The position numbers and the translations under genes were made by a program. From Roseibacillus ishigakijimensis (lineage in GTDB: Bacteria; Verrucomicrobiota; Verrucomicrobiia; Verrucomicrobiales; Akkermansiaceae): a DNA stretch of 57,610 nt. Below are positions 1 to 8,618 of the stretch, in pieces. Location: NCBI RefSeq assembly GCF_016595415.1, contig NZ_JAENIO010000027.1, positions 1 through 57,610 of the forward strand. The letters are read 5' to 3'. How positions within the stretch are numbered: position 1 is the first letter of the stretch; each line of letters begins with the position of its first letter. The notes under the pieces are model-generated. The model worked only from the letters and a program-made list of their open reading frames with translations, was not told the DNA's origin and did no database searches.

Positions 1-95
1 AGAATCCAGAATCCAGAATCCAGAATCCAGAATCCAGAATCCAGAATCCAGAATCCAGAATCCAGAATCCAGAATCCAGAATCCAGAATCCAGAA
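1..95. repeat. Heptanucleotide tandem repeat, unit AGAATCC
   Basis: Thirteen exact head-to-tail copies of AGAATCC followed by a partial AGAA. The array is perfect, with no interruptions, and begins at the first base of the window, so its true left end is not visible. It may be longer, or it may mark a contig end. A unit of seven is not divisible by three, so copy-number change would shift the frame of anything translated through it. Confidence 0.98.
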
Positions 96-176
96 ACTGC
101 TCACTGCTCACTGCTCACTGCTCACTGCTCACTGCTCACTGCTCACTGCTCACTGCTCACTGCTCACTGCTCACTG
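96..176. repeat. Heptanucleotide tandem repeat, unit ACTGCTC
   Basis: Eleven exact copies of ACTGCTC plus a partial ACTG, abutting the AGAATCC array with no spacer. It ends 7 nt before the glycosyltransferase ATG at 184, so the repeats occupy the place where the promoter and ribosome binding site of that gene would normally lie. Slippage here could alter promoter spacing. This is an inference from position only. Confidence 0.98.
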
Positions 177-183
177 ACAACCC

Positions 184-1629
184 ATGACCCATCCTCATAC
201 CTTTCTTATCAATCTCGGACGTCGTGACGATCGACGGGGAGAAGTGGAGTGGCAACTTCTACAAGCAGGGATTGAAGCCGAGCGTTTTCCAGCCATCGAC
301 GCGCGCTTTGTCAAGTCAGCCCGCGGCTACGAACATAAAGGACGCTATGCCCTCGCTCTGACCAAGCGGTTGGCCCTGCGGGCGGCTCGCCAACGAGGGG
401 CAAAGGCCGTGCTTCTACTGGAAGACGACGTCCGCCTACATCCTAATTTTCAGGAACTGGTCTCCCGTCTCTCTCTGCCTGAGGACTGGGGGATGTGTTA
501 TCTGGGCTGCTCCCACGAACAAAAGCCAGAGATCGTGGCCCCCGGTCTGGCGCGCGTCTGTTATGCCGTCGACAATCATGCGCTGATGGTGAACGCCCGC
601 TACTACAACACTCTCATCCAAGCTCTCGACCTCACCTCCCGCTACCGAGCGGGCGACGATCCCAAGGCTGCCTCCGATCGTATTCTGGCCCGCCTACAGG
701 AAACGGTTCCTACCTACGCCGCCATTCCCAATTTGGCTTGGCAAGCGGAAGCCCCTTCTGATCTCGTCGGCAAAACCTACACCCTCTACACCGCCAACGG
801 AACGCCCAAACAGCATCTCGCTCTCAATCGCCAGGTTCTCAACGAAATGGTAACAGGCTGGAAAACTCCGCCGGAACCCAAGCTGGGCTTGCTCTTCCTC
901 ACCCGGGACGAGGTGAATCATCCCGAGATCTGGCGCGAGTGGGTGGCGCAAGCTCCCGAGCGGGTGAGCATCTGGAGCCATCCCAAGGATCCAGCGGCCC
1001 TCGCACCGGAGGCCTTTCTCGCTGACACAATCATTGAAGACCATCACGAAACGGCGTGGGGCGACATCTCGCTGGTGCGGGCCTCGCTGGCTTTGCTCAA
1101 GGCCGCCCTCGCGGATGAAAGCGTGACTCACTTTGCCCTCCTCTCCGAGTCGTGCCTGCCAGTGCGGCCCTTGGGTGAGGTGCTCCGGCGCTTGCAGTTC
1201 GATCCCCGACCGCAGTTCCGCCCTCTTCCCTGGGACAAATCACCCAAACGCTTCCGAGTCAAGGTGGCGAAACAAGAGAGTATCCCACCCGAATTGTGGC
1301 GCTTCCATGCCCAGTGGTGGTTACTGGACCGCACTTGTGCCCAACTGGTCACGAGGCGGGATTATACCGAGGCGATGAAAACGGTCTTTGCCGCTGATGA
1401 GGGCTACTTTGGCACCGTGCTGAATCTGGAAGGCTATCCACTGGACGACCATGTTTTAGCGGAAGATGTGACCTGGACCCATTGGCAGAAAGACGCCGGT
1501 AGTCCGGACAGTCATCGCACCATCACCCGCGAGCATCTCGCCGCCATCGTCAGCAGCCGCGCCCTCTTCGCCCGCAAATTCCCGCCCGGTGCCGACCTCG
1601 GGAACTACGGCCTGCATCGTCCGTTTTAA
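184..1629 (+). CDS. Two-domain glycosyltransferase (GT25-like N-terminus, Core-2/I-branching-like C-terminus)
   Basis: Probable cytoplasmic glycosyltransferase for surface polysaccharide or LPS. The first ~200 residues look like family GT25: an opening INLGRRDDRR motif and an acidic LLLEDDV motif at residues 78-83 that fits nucleotide-sugar/metal binding. From about residue 232 a second domain starts (KLGLLFLTRDEVNHPEIW). It carries FALLSESCLPVRPL and a later EGYFGTVL, which resemble the Core-2/I-branching (GT14) acetylglucosaminyl/xylosyl-transferase family. No signal peptide or membrane segment is visible. The ATG lies 7 nt after the heptamer repeats and no Shine-Dalgarno sequence is seen. 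Acceptor and donor sugars cannot be read from the sequence. The GT25 call is firmer than the GT14 call. Confidence 0.78.
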   Translation: MTHPHTFLINLGRRDDRRGEVEWQLLQAGIEAERFPAIDARFVKSARGYEHKGRYALALTKRLALRAARQRGAKAVLLLEDDVRLHPNFQELVSRLSLPEDWGMCYLGCSHEQKPEIVAPGLARVCYAVDNHALMVNARYYNTLIQALDLTSRYRAGDDPKAASDRILARLQETVPTYAAIPNLAWQAEAPSDLVGKTYTLYTANGTPKQHLALNRQVLNEMVTGWKTPPEPKLGLLFLTRDEVNHPEIWREWVAQAPERVSIWSHPKDPAALAPEAFLADTIIEDHHETAWGDISLVRASLALLKAALADESVTHFALLSESCLPVRPLGEVLRRLQFDPRPQFRPLPWDKSPKRFRVKVAKQESIPPELWRFHAQWWLLDRTCAQLVTRRDYTEAMKTVFAADEGYFGTVLNLEGYPLDDHVLAEDVTWTHWQKDAGSPDSHRTITREHLAAIVSSRALFARKFPPGADLGNYGLHRPF

Positions 1630-1738
1630 AGAAAAAAGTGTAACCGCAAAGGTTCGCGAAAGCATCAAAGAACTGGAATCGCGGCTCCCGCGCGTGGTTA
1701 CTGCAATTTCTCAGAGCCCCCGTTGGTGTCAGCACGTC

Positions 1739-1780
1739 GGTAGGGCTGAGTCACGGCGCGGCGAGCCGCTGAGCCCTACC
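1739..1780. repeat. REP-like palindrome or bidirectional terminator between convergent genes
   Basis: A 9-bp perfect outer stem (GGTAGGGCT / AGCCCTACC) encloses a smaller CGGC/GCCG hairpin. It lies in the 202-nt gap between the convergent glycosyltransferase and Nudix genes. There is no T-run on either side, so it looks more like a REP-type dispersed palindrome than a classical intrinsic terminator. The rest of the gap (1630-1738, 1781-1831) holds nothing I recognise. Confidence 0.6.
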
Positions 1781-1831
1781 AACTATTGAGTCCTTTTGTC
1801 ACCAAATCGGCTCCGATTGATGCGAGGGCAC

Positions 1832-2344
1832 TCAGTACGCCACTCCGAAGGTGACTTCTTGCCAGAGAATGGTCTCGCCTTCGAAGACGAAGCGCCCGCG
1901 AAAGCTCTGCCCGGCCAGCACCTCACCCAACCAAAAGCGGTCGTCAGCCCACATGCGCTCGAAGGGAATGGCATTGACCGGAGTCCAGAGCGGGATCGCC
2001 TCCGGGGTGGCGGTGGGAGTGCCTTCATAGCCATCGGCCACAAAAACGTGGCAATGGATATCCGGAATATCGGACATGGCAAAGAAGAGTTCTCCCCGTT
2101 TGCTCACCCCGGTGGGAGTGATGCAGAGTTCCTCCTGGGTCTCGCGGATGGCGCATTCCAGCGGAGTCTCGCCCGGATCGATTTTGCCCCCCGGACCGTT
2201 CACCTTGCCTGCGCCAATGCCACGTTGTTTCTCGATAAGGAGAACCTCATCCCCCACGCGGACAAACATCAGGGTGGCCCGCATTCCCGGGGTCCATTTT
2301 TCCCAATCGACAAGGCTCTCGGTCTGGCTCGGGGCAATCATCAA
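1832..2344 (-). CDS. Nudix hydrolase, MutT/MTH1-like
   Basis: A hydrolase of nucleoside diphosphate derivatives, of the 8-oxo-dGTPase (MTH1/NUDT1-like) type by overall resemblance. The Nudix box is at residues ~52-74: GGKIDPGE, then REtqEEL, with the catalytic glutamates present and the usual final G-U replaced by C-I. The tail FWLGEVLAGQSFRGRFVFEGE resembles the C-terminus of MTH1-type enzymes. It is the last gene of the gcvT-gcvH-gcvP run, starting only 6 nt after the gcvP stop, so it is probably co-transcribed and perhaps translationally coupled. Two adjacent ATGs open the gene, and an internal ATG at residue 21 is an alternative start. Exact substrate is unknown. Confidence 0.85.
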   Translation of the reverse strand: MMIAPSQTESLVDWEKWTPGMRATLMFVRVGDEVLLIEKQRGIGAGKVNGPGGKIDPGETPLECAIRETQEELCITPTGVSKRGELFFAMSDIPDIHCHVFVADGYEGTPTATPEAIPLWTPVNAIPFERMWADDRFWLGEVLAGQSFRGRFVFEGETILWQEVTFGVAY

Positions 2345-2350
2345 TTCGAT

Positions 2351-5149
2351 TCAGTCTTCAGCGTAAGCATCCATGCCTTCGCAGGTGCAGACCAGGTTGC
2401 GGTCTCCGTGCACGTTATCGACCCGACCTACGGGTGACCAGAATTTCCATTCGCGCAGACCCGCGACCGGCCAAGCCGCTTCGCTCCGGCTGTAGGGATG
2501 GTTCCATTCATCGGCCGTCACCATGGCCGCGGTGTGCGGGGCATTCTTGAGCACGTTGTCCTCGGGATCTTTCTCTCCGCCGGCCACGGCTTCCATTTCG
2601 GCGGCAATGGCTCTCATCGCTTCACAGAAACGGTTGGCCTCGCGCAGGCTTTCCGACTCGGTGGGTTCGATCATCAGGGTGCCCGCCACCGGCCAGCTCA
2701 TCGTCGGGGCGTGGAAGCCGTAGTCGATGAGCCGCTTGGCGATGTCCTCGACGGTCAGGCCACTGGCTTTGCTGACCTCGCGCACATCGATAATGCACTC
2801 GTGGGCCACCAATCCGTTGCGTCCTTTGTAAAGAACCGGGAAAGCGGACTCCAGCTGGCGGGCGATGTAGTTGGCCAGGAGCAAAGAGACCTGCGTGGCC
2901 TCGGTCAGTCCCTGCGCCCCCATCATGCGGATATACATCCAGGAAATGACGTTGATGGACGCACTGCCCCAGGGGGCCGCCGATACGGGATGGCTCTCGT
3001 CGGGCAAGAAAGGCACGAGGTGGGAAGCGACCCCGATGGGACCGATGCCAGGGCCTCCCCCGCCATGAGGAATGCAAAAGGTCTTGTGGAGATTGAGGTG
3101 GCACACGTCCGCCCCAATCAAGCCGGGGCTGGTGAGGCCCACCTGGGCATTCATATTGGCCCCATCCATGTAGACCTGCCCCCCGAGCTGGTGGACGGTC
3201 TCGCAAATTTCCAGAATTCCCTCCTCAAAGACCCCGTGGGTGGAGGGATAGGTGACCATGAGTGCGGCCAGCTGATCGGCGTGTTTTTCGGCCTTGGCCC
3301 GCAAATCGGCAAGGTCGATGTTGCCGTCGAGGTCGCACTTCACCGGCACGACTTTCATTCCCAGCATCACCGCGGAGGCTGGATTGGTGCCGTGGGCAGA
3401 GGTGGGAATGAGACAGATGTGGCGGTCGTGATCGCCGCGCGACTGGTGGTAACGGCGAATGGCCAGCAAGCCCGCGTATTCGCCCTGCGATCCCGCATTT
3501 GGCTGCAGGGAAACAGCGGCAAACCCCGTGATCTCGGCCAGCCAATCCTCCAGCAGGGTCAGCATTTCGGCATAGCCCCGCACTTGCGCGGCGGGGGCAA
3601 AGGGATGAATCTCCCCGACCTCGGCCCAGGTGACCGGAATCATCTCGGCTGCGGCATTGAGCTTCATGGTGCAGGAGCCGAGCGGGATCATGGCCTGATT
3701 GAGGGCCAAATCTTTTCCTTCGAGACGACGCAGATAGCGCATCATCTCGGTCTCGCTGCGGTAGCGGTGGAAGACCTCGTGGGTGAGAATCTCGCTTTCC
3801 CGGGAAAAGGCAGGCAGGGTGCAAGGAGTCTTCTCGCCCGCCTGGGCCCCGAAGAAGCCCAGCAGATCGGGAAGCTCGGCAGCAGTGCTCAACTCGTCAA
3901 AAGCGAGCGACACCTGATCCTCGCCAATGAGGCGGAAGTTGTAGCCCGCCTCGCCCGCGCGCTGGACGATGGCCTTGGCCTCGGCAGTGCGGACCGTGAC
4001 GGTATCGAAGAAAACCTCCCCCACCGGAGCCAGGCCCACGGTGCGCAGACCGTCGGCAAAGCGATGCGCGAGACCGTGGGTGCGCCGGGCAATCTCACGC
4101 AACCCCTCCGGACCGTGGTAGACGGCATACATGGAGGCAATGACGGCGAGGAGAACTTGCGCGGTGCAGATATTGGACGTGGCCTTGTCCCGGCGAATGT
4201 GCTGCTCGCGCGTCTGCAAGGCGAGACGGAAAGCGGGCTCGCCCTGACTATCGCGGGAAATCCCCACCAGACGGCCGGGCAACTTGCGCTTGAGAGCATC
4301 CTTGACCGCGATGTAGGCGGCGTGCGGCCCCCCCCCTCCCATGGGAACGCCAAACCGTTGCGTGGAGCCCACGCAAATGTCGGCTCCCCAGGCTCCGGGT
4401 TCTTTGAGCAAAACCAGCGCCAACGGATCGGCCGCCACAATGACGAGGGCCTTCGCGGCATGGACTTTCTCCGCAAAAGCGGCGTAGTCGTGAACCTCGC
4501 CCCGGGTGTCGGGATACTGCACAAGAGCGGCGAAGAGTCCTTCACAAGCTGCGGGATCGAACTCCCGCCAATCTCCCACCCTCACCTCGAGGTCGAGAGG
4601 TTCGGCGCGGGTCTGCACCACCGCGAGCGTCTGGGGGTGACACTGTTCGTCGACGAAAATAACGGTGCCCTTGGGCTTGCCCGCGCGGGCCAGAGTCATG
4701 GCCTCGGCCGCGGCGGTGCCCTCATCGAGCAAGCTGGCATTGGCCACATCCAAGCCGGTGAGATCGGTCACCATGGTTTGGAAATTGAGCAAGGCCTCGA
4801 GGCGTCCTTGCGCGATCTCGGGCTGATAAGGAGTGTAGGCGGTATACCAGCCGGGATTCTCCAGCAAATTCCGCTGGATGACGGGCGGCAGAATGGTGCC
4901 GTGGTAGCCTTGGCCAAGGTAACTGCGGGCGACCTGATTCTGGGAAAGAATGCCCTTTAGCTCAGCGAGTGCCTCCCGCTCTCCCAAGGGCTCCGGCAAG
5001 GAAAGACTGTCTTCCTTGCGGATGGCCTCGGGAACAATGGCCGCCGTGAGTTCCTCCAGAGAAGAATAGCCCAAACGGGCGAGAACTTCGGACACTTCCT
5101 CGGAACCGACTCCGAGATGACGATGTTTGAATTCGGTCTGCGCTGACAC
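2351..5149 (-). CDS. gcvP: Glycine dehydrogenase (decarboxylating), P-protein
   Basis: PLP-dependent P-protein of the glycine cleavage system. It decarboxylates glycine and passes the aminomethyl group to lipoyl-GcvH. At 932 residues it is the full-length single-chain form (both halves fused). The PLP-binding signature [17 protein letters not shown] is present with the lysine at about residue 689. The N-terminal half carries GGGGPHAAY and the middle LGSCTMKLN, as expected. The start is GTG at 5149, 30 nt after the gcvH stop; it matches the usual family N-terminus (FKHRHLG). It is third in the operon after gcvT and gcvH. The long open frame on the opposite strand is a codon-bias shadow. Confidence 0.98.
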   Translation of the reverse strand: MSAQTEFKHRHLGVGSEEVSEVLARLGYSSLEELTAAIVPEAIRKEDSLSLPEPLGEREALAELKGILSQNQVARSYLGQGYHGTILPPVIQRNLLENPGWYTAYTPYQPEIAQGRLEALLNFQTMVTDLTGLDVANASLLDEGTAAAEAMTLARAGKPKGTVIFVDEQCHPQTLAVVQTRAEPLDLEVRVGDWREFDPAACEGLFAALVQYPDTRGEVHDYAAFAEKVHAAKALVIVAADPLALVLLKEPGAWGADICVGSTQRFGVPMGGGGPHAAYIAVKDALKRKLPGRLVGISRDSQGEPAFRLALQTREQHIRRDKATSNICTAQVLLAVIASMYAVYHGPEGLREIARRTHGLAHRFADGLRTVGLAPVGEVFFDTVTVRTAEAKAIVQRAGEAGYNFRLIGEDQVSLAFDELSTAAELPDLLGFFGAQAGEKTPCTLPAFSRESEILTHEVFHRYRSETEMMRYLRRLEGKDLALNQAMIPLGSCTMKLNAAAEMIPVTWAEVGEIHPFAPAAQVRGYAEMLTLLEDWLAEITGFAAVSLQPNAGSQGEYAGLLAIRRYHQSRGDHDRHICLIPTSAHGTNPASAVMLGMKVVPVKCDLDGNIDLADLRAKAEKHADQLAALMVTYPSTHGVFEEGILEICETVHQLGGQVYMDGANMNAQVGLTSPGLIGADVCHLNLHKTFCIPHGGGGPGIGPIGVASHLVPFLPDESHPVSAAPWGSASINVISWMYIRMMGAQGLTEATQVSLLLANYIARQLESAFPVLYKGRNGLVAHECIIDVREVSKASGLTVEDIAKRLIDYGFHAPTMSWPVAGTLMIEPTESESLREANRFCEAMRAIAAEMEAVAGGEKDPEDNVLKNAPHTAAMVTADEWNHPYSRSEAAWPVAGLREWKFWSPVGRVDNVHGDRNLVCTCEGMDAYAED

Positions 5150-5179
5150 GGCGGCACTTTCAACAATTATTCGCGGAAA

Positions 5180-5557
5180 TCAACCAATTTGCTCCTCGTA
5201 ATCATCCGCGGTGAGGAGGCCTTCGACGATTTCCATGTCATTGACCCGGATTTTGAACAACCAACCCGAGCCATAGGGGTCTTCGTTGATGTTGCCGGGC
5301 TCTTCTTCCAAATCGGTATTGACCTCGACCACGGTGCCGCTGACGGGGGCGTAGATGTCGCTGGCCGCTTTCACGGACTCGACCACTCCGATGGCCTCTT
5401 TTTCTTCCACTTCGCGATCGACATCGGGGAGTTCGACGAAGACGACGTCGGAAAGTTCTTCCTGGGCGTGGTCGGTGACCCCGACGGTTGCGATGTCACC
5501 GTCCATGCGGACCCACTCGTGTTCTTCGGTATATTTCAGGTCTGAAGGTATAGCCAT
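5180..5557 (-). CDS. gcvH: Glycine cleavage system H protein
   Basis: Lipoyl carrier that shuttles the aminomethyl group between GcvP and GcvT. Length is 125 residues, typical of the family. The lipoylation site is Lys63 in the motif ESVKAASD, and the N-terminal YTEEHEWV segment is conserved. It sits 23 nt downstream of gcvT and 30 nt upstream of gcvP in a tight operon. No promoter of its own is seen. Confidence 0.98.
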   Translation of the reverse strand: MAIPSDLKYTEEHEWVRMDGDIATVGVTDHAQEELSDVVFVELPDVDREVEEKEAIGVVESVKAASDIYAPVSGTVVEVNTDLEEEPGNINEDPYGSGWLFKIRVNDMEIVEGLLTADDYEEQIG

Positions 5558-5580
5558 GTCTGCTTTCTATGATGGAGTTC

Positions 5581-6657
5581 TCAGGCAACGAAAGGTTTTT
5601 TCACAACTTTTGCCGCCATCTTTTTTCCGCGTGCTTCGATGAAGACTTCCTGTCCCACCTTGGCTTGGGAAGCGGGCAGGTAAGCCATTCCAATGCCAAG
5701 TCCCAGACAAGGTGAGAGGACCCCACTGGTCAGGGTTCCGAGGGGCTGTCCGTCGCTATCAAGCACGGCATAACCGGGCCGGGGCGGAGCTCCCTTCTTG
5801 AGGCATTGGATCGCCACCAGCCGTTCGGCAGGCTTGTCTTCTTTTTGGCGGCGGAGAACTTCGTGACCCGTGAACTCTTCTTTGTCGAGTTTGACAAAAA
5901 AGCCCAAACCGGCCTCCAGGGGGGTGCGGTCGGGGCTGAGGTCGGAGCCATTGAGGGGGTAGCATTTTTCCAAGCGCAAGGAATCGCGCGCGCCCAGACC
6001 ACAGGGCGCGGCCCCGGCCTCGGCAAACTCCTCCCACCAGCGGGCGGCGGAGGAGGCGGGACAAAAAAACTCGAAGCCGTCCTCACCAGTGTAGCCCGTG
6101 CGGCACACCCAGGCGATCTGACCATCGAGCTGCAACTCGTCGATGCCATTGCGCGAGGGCAAGGTGCGCCCCCCGAACACGCGGGAAAAGACATCCACCG
6201 TATTCGGTCCCTGCACCGCGATCCCGGCCAAGCCTTCGCTCTCATTACGCAGAGTCACGCCCTCGACGGCATGCTGACCGAACCAGGCCAGGTCCTCTGC
6301 CAGACAGGCGGCATTGACGACCAGAAAGTAATGGCCCTCACTGAGTCGGTAGATGATGAGGTCATCGATGACTCCTCCCCGCTCATTCAGGAGGAAAGTG
6401 TATTGCCCCTGGCCATCTTCCAAGGCCGCAACGTCATTGCTCAGGAGCTTGTTGAGCCACTCCTCGGCTTCTTCGCCCTCGACGAAGAGTTGCCCCATGT
6501 GGGAAATATCGAATTGGCCCACCGCTTCGCGCACGGCCTGGTGTTCGCTCAGGATGGATTGATACATCACAGGCATTTCCCAACCGGCGAAGGGCACCAT
6601 GCGCCCACCCGCTTCCCGATGAAGGTCCGCCAGGGGACTCTGCTTCAGCTCGCTCAT
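5581..6657 (-). CDS. gcvT: Aminomethyltransferase (glycine cleavage T protein)
   Basis: Transfers the methylene group from aminomethyl-lipoyl-GcvH to tetrahydrofolate with release of ammonia. Motifs include MVPFAGWEMPV near the N-terminus, FDISHMGQ, and GYTGEDGFE. I place the start at the ATG at 6657 (MSELKQ), giving 358 residues, the normal length. A longer in-frame extension to 6756 would add 33 unconserved residues. A TTGACA begins exactly 35 nt upstream of this ATG, so the message may be leaderless; the purine-rich stretch between could alternatively serve as a ribosome binding site. It is the first gene of gcvT-gcvH-gcvP-nudix. I found no glycine riboswitch in the 124 nt before the divergent gene. 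Confidence 0.95.
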   Translation of the reverse strand: MSELKQSPLADLHREAGGRMVPFAGWEMPVMYQSILSEHQAVREAVGQFDISHMGQLFVEGEEAEEWLNKLLSNDVAALEDGQGQYTFLLNERGGVIDDLIIYRLSEGHYFLVVNAACLAEDLAWFGQHAVEGVTLRNESEGLAGIAVQGPNTVDVFSRVFGGRTLPSRNGIDELQLDGQIAWVCRTGYTGEDGFEFFCPASSAARWWEEFAEAGAAPCGLGARDSLRLEKCYPLNGSDLSPDRTPLEAGLGFFVKLDKEEFTGHEVLRRQKEDKPAERLVAIQCLKKGAPPRPGYAVLDSDGQPLGTLTSGVLSPCLGLGIGMAYLPASQAKVGQEVFIEARGKKMAAKVVKKPFVA

Positions 6658-6663
6658 GGCGGG

Positions 6664-6692
6664 ACCCTGCCCCTCTCCCCTCGCAATGTCAA
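6664..6692 (-). promoter_or_regulatory. Candidate gcvT promoter at leaderless spacing
   Basis: TTGACA (6687-6692), 17-nt spacer, weak -10 CAGGGT (6664-6669), then 6 nt to the gcvT ATG. The first T of the hexamer is 35 nt from the A of ATG. The -10 is a poor match on its own; the call rests on the same geometry recurring at several other genes in the window. Confidence 0.45.
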
Positions 6693-6781
6693 TCTTGGGA
6701 AAATCACTCGTGTCAGCATGAAAACGCTTTCTGATCACAAAACATTGGCAATCCACGCCAGCAGGTATTCACTGGCCTCTC

Positions 6782-7600
6782 ATGTCTTTCCTCACCACCT
6801 TGGAAAATCGTCTCCCCTGGCTCGCATTCCCCAGTTTGCTGCGGGGTTTTGCCATCATTCACTTTGTGATGGTCCTGCTCCTAATGGCGCGGCCGGACCT
6901 GGGAATAGCGATGGCCTTCGACTGGCCCAAGATCATGGGAGGTGAGTTCTGGCGCATTCTCTCTTTCCTCTTCCTCGTCGATGTGCCCCATCCCGAAAGC
7001 GTGGCCGGCTTCCGCATGCTCCCGGTGCTCTTCGCTTTCTTCGCCCTCCTCATCGCTTTCATGTTCAATGACACCCTCGAGACCACCTGGGGTGTCTGGC
7101 GCACCTCCCTCTACTTTTATCTCGTCATTTTGGGCCAAATCGTCGCCAACTGCCTCCTGGCCCTCATGGGGGCACGGGTCGAGCTGGTGGGCGGCTACTA
7201 CCTCTATCTGGCTGCCTTCTTTGCCTTTGCCACTCTCTTTCCCAAACACACCTTCCTGCTCATGCTCATCATCCCGGTGCAGGTCTGGGTGCTGGCTGCC
7301 ATCGCGGCCTTTTTCCTCCTCGCCAAGGCCGCCGGACAGCCCAGTTTTTTCCTCTATCTCGGGCTCACTTTTGCTCCCTTTCTTGCCTGGGCCATCCCCC
7401 AGTGGCGGCGGGCCGGGGTGCAACGCAGCTCCGTCGCCAAGCGCCGGGTCGCCTTCGAGTCCAAGAAAAAAGCGGGCCAGCAAGGCTCCTTCCACCTCTG
7501 CAAGGTCTGCCAAGCGACCGAGAACAGCCACCCGGATCGCGACTTCCGGGTGACTGCCGAGGGGGACGAAATCTGCAGCGCCTGCCTGGACCAGGACTAG
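6782..7600 (+). CDS. Rhomboid/derlin-like membrane protein with C-terminal zinc-ribbon-like tail
   Basis: A 272-residue protein with about five to six hydrophobic segments between residues ~20 and 205 (for example FAIIHFVMVLLL, LPVLFAFFALLIAFMF, LYFYLVILGQIVANCLLAL). The segment after the first helix, WRILSFLFLV, and the arrangement recall rhomboid/derlin folds. The rhomboid GxSG serine motif is not seen, so it is more likely a pseudoprotease. The soluble tail ends with CKVC...CSAC, a probable four-cysteine zinc site. A TTGGCA element begins 37 nt before the ATG. Its stop codon overlaps the stop of the convergent ogt. Function unknown. Confidence 0.6.
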   Translation: MSFLTTLENRLPWLAFPSLLRGFAIIHFVMVLLLMARPDLGIAMAFDWPKIMGGEFWRILSFLFLVDVPHPESVAGFRMLPVLFAFFALLIAFMFNDTLETTWGVWRTSLYFYLVILGQIVANCLLALMGARVELVGGYYLYLAAFFAFATLFPKHTFLLMLIIPVQVWVLAAIAAFFLLAKAAGQPSFFLYLGLTFAPFLAWAIPQWRRAGVQRSSVAKRRVAFESKKKAGQQGSFHLCKVCQATENSHPDRDFRVTAEGDEICSACLDQD

Positions 7601-8088
7601 CAGAGTTCTCCGCGTTGCTCGTGATTGAGAAGAAAGCGCTTGCGCTCCAGACCGCCGCCAAATCCGGTCAGACGCCCGTTGGCTCCGATCACGCGATGAC
7701 AGGGCACGATGATGGAAATGGGGTTCGCGCCATTGGCCAGACCCACCGCGCGCACGGCTGTCGGTTGCCCAATGGCCTGCGCCACCGCCTGGTAGCTCCA
7801 AGTCTCCCCAAAAGGAATGGTGGCCAGCACCTGCCACACCGCACGCTGGAAATCCGTCCCCCGGGCCGCACAAGACACCGAAAAAACCTCCCGTCGACCG
7901 GCGAAATACTCGTCCAGCTCCTCCTCCGCCTGCGAAAGAATCGCACTCTCCCCCGCCTCCCAGGGCTCCTCACAGCGGCCCGCGAAGTAAAGACCGGTCA
8001 AGCCCTGCTCGTCCGCCAACAAAGTGAGCGGACCCACCGGAGAAGCCACTTCCCGCCCCCACGCGAGCGCTGATCGAGGTGTTTTCAT
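7597..8088 (-). CDS. ogt: Methylated-DNA--protein-cysteine methyltransferase
   Basis: Suicide repair protein that takes O6-alkyl groups from guanine onto its own cysteine. The active-site motif PCHRV is present with Cys130, followed by the conserved GxLTGFGGGLERKRFLLxHE segment. At 163 residues it is the compact form without an Ada regulatory domain. Its start overlaps the stop of the upstream recO by 4 nt (ATGA), so the two are probably translationally coupled. Its stop overlaps that of the convergent rhomboid-like gene. Confidence 0.95.
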   Translation of the reverse strand: MKTPRSALAWGREVASPVGPLTLLADEQGLTGLYFAGRCEEPWEAGESAILSQAEEELDEYFAGRREVFSVSCAARGTDFQRAVWQVLATIPFGETWSYQAVAQAIGQPTAVRAVGLANGANPISIIVPCHRVIGANGRLTGFGGGLERKRFLLNHEQRGELC

Positions 8089-8618
8089 CTTTCCAAGAGT
8101 CGCATGGCTTCGCGGCGACTACGAGGAAATCCACCAGCCAAAACCTCCTCCAGACGCGCGACATAGCCCGCGCCCCGGCCCACCCCGAGCCTTTCCGCCA
8201 ACTCTTTTTCAAAAAAAGGCAGAGCCCGGGCCAGCTCACCCCCCCCGGCCAAAAAGTCGAGCGCCCGCCGCAGGAGGTCGTGAATCTCGGGCACCGCCGC
8301 CTCCCCCTCCACCGCACGCTCCACCAATTCACCCAAGTAAGCCGCGACCACCGTGCGGGCATACTCCCTGCGCAGGGAAGCGCGCAAATCGACCACCCGC
8401 AGCTCCCGCAAGGCATGCAACTCGCTCGCCCGGCTGCGCACCCAGGCAAATTCCGCCTCCACGAAGAGATCGAGTTGGCCCGCGAAAGCACTGCGCCGCC
8501 CGCGGGCCCCTTTGGCCACGGTCTTGAGCAACCCCCACTCCACCGTGCACCAACTCACAATCAGGCTGGTCTCGGTCAACTTGCGGGTGCGGATGATGAT
8601 TCCCTGCGCGGTCTCCAC
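8085..8618 (-). CDS. recO: DNA repair protein RecO, short form
   Basis: Recombination mediator that loads RecA in the RecF pathway. The N-terminal OB-fold pattern is recognisable: QGIIIRTRKLTETSLIVSWCTVEWGLLKTVAKGARG, then AGQLDLF. The helical C-terminal half follows, but the protein is only 177 residues against roughly 240 in most bacteria. The CxxC zinc finger usual in many RecO proteins is absent, since only one cysteine is present. The start is GTG at 8618. It is coupled to ogt by a 4-nt overlap, making a small DNA-repair operon. Confidence 0.85.
   Translation of the reverse strand: METAQGIIIRTRKLTETSLIVSWCTVEWGLLKTVAKGARGRRSAFAGQLDLFVEAEFAWVRSRASELHALRELRVVDLRASLRREYARTVVAAYLGELVERAVEGEAAVPEIHDLLRRALDFLAGGGELARALPFFEKELAERLGVGRGAGYVARLEEVLAGGFPRSRREAMRLLER

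Noticed and set aside
1-176. CRISPR array
   Set aside because: The repeats are contiguous 7-mers without spacers; no cas genes are present.
2498-4960. An 820-codon open frame on the plus strand opposite gcvP
   Set aside because: It is fully antisense to a strongly conserved enzyme, has no recognisable domain, and is explained by GC-rich third positions keeping the opposite frame open.
6658-6781. Possible glycine riboswitch upstream of gcvT
   Set aside because: The 124-nt gap shows none of the conserved aptamer core or paired helices, and the likely promoter lies 35 nt before the start, leaving no leader for an aptamer.
5806-6945. A 379-codon frame antisense to gcvT and running into the rhomboid-like gene
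   Set aside because: Shadow frame; it crosses the divergent promoter region and lacks any motif.
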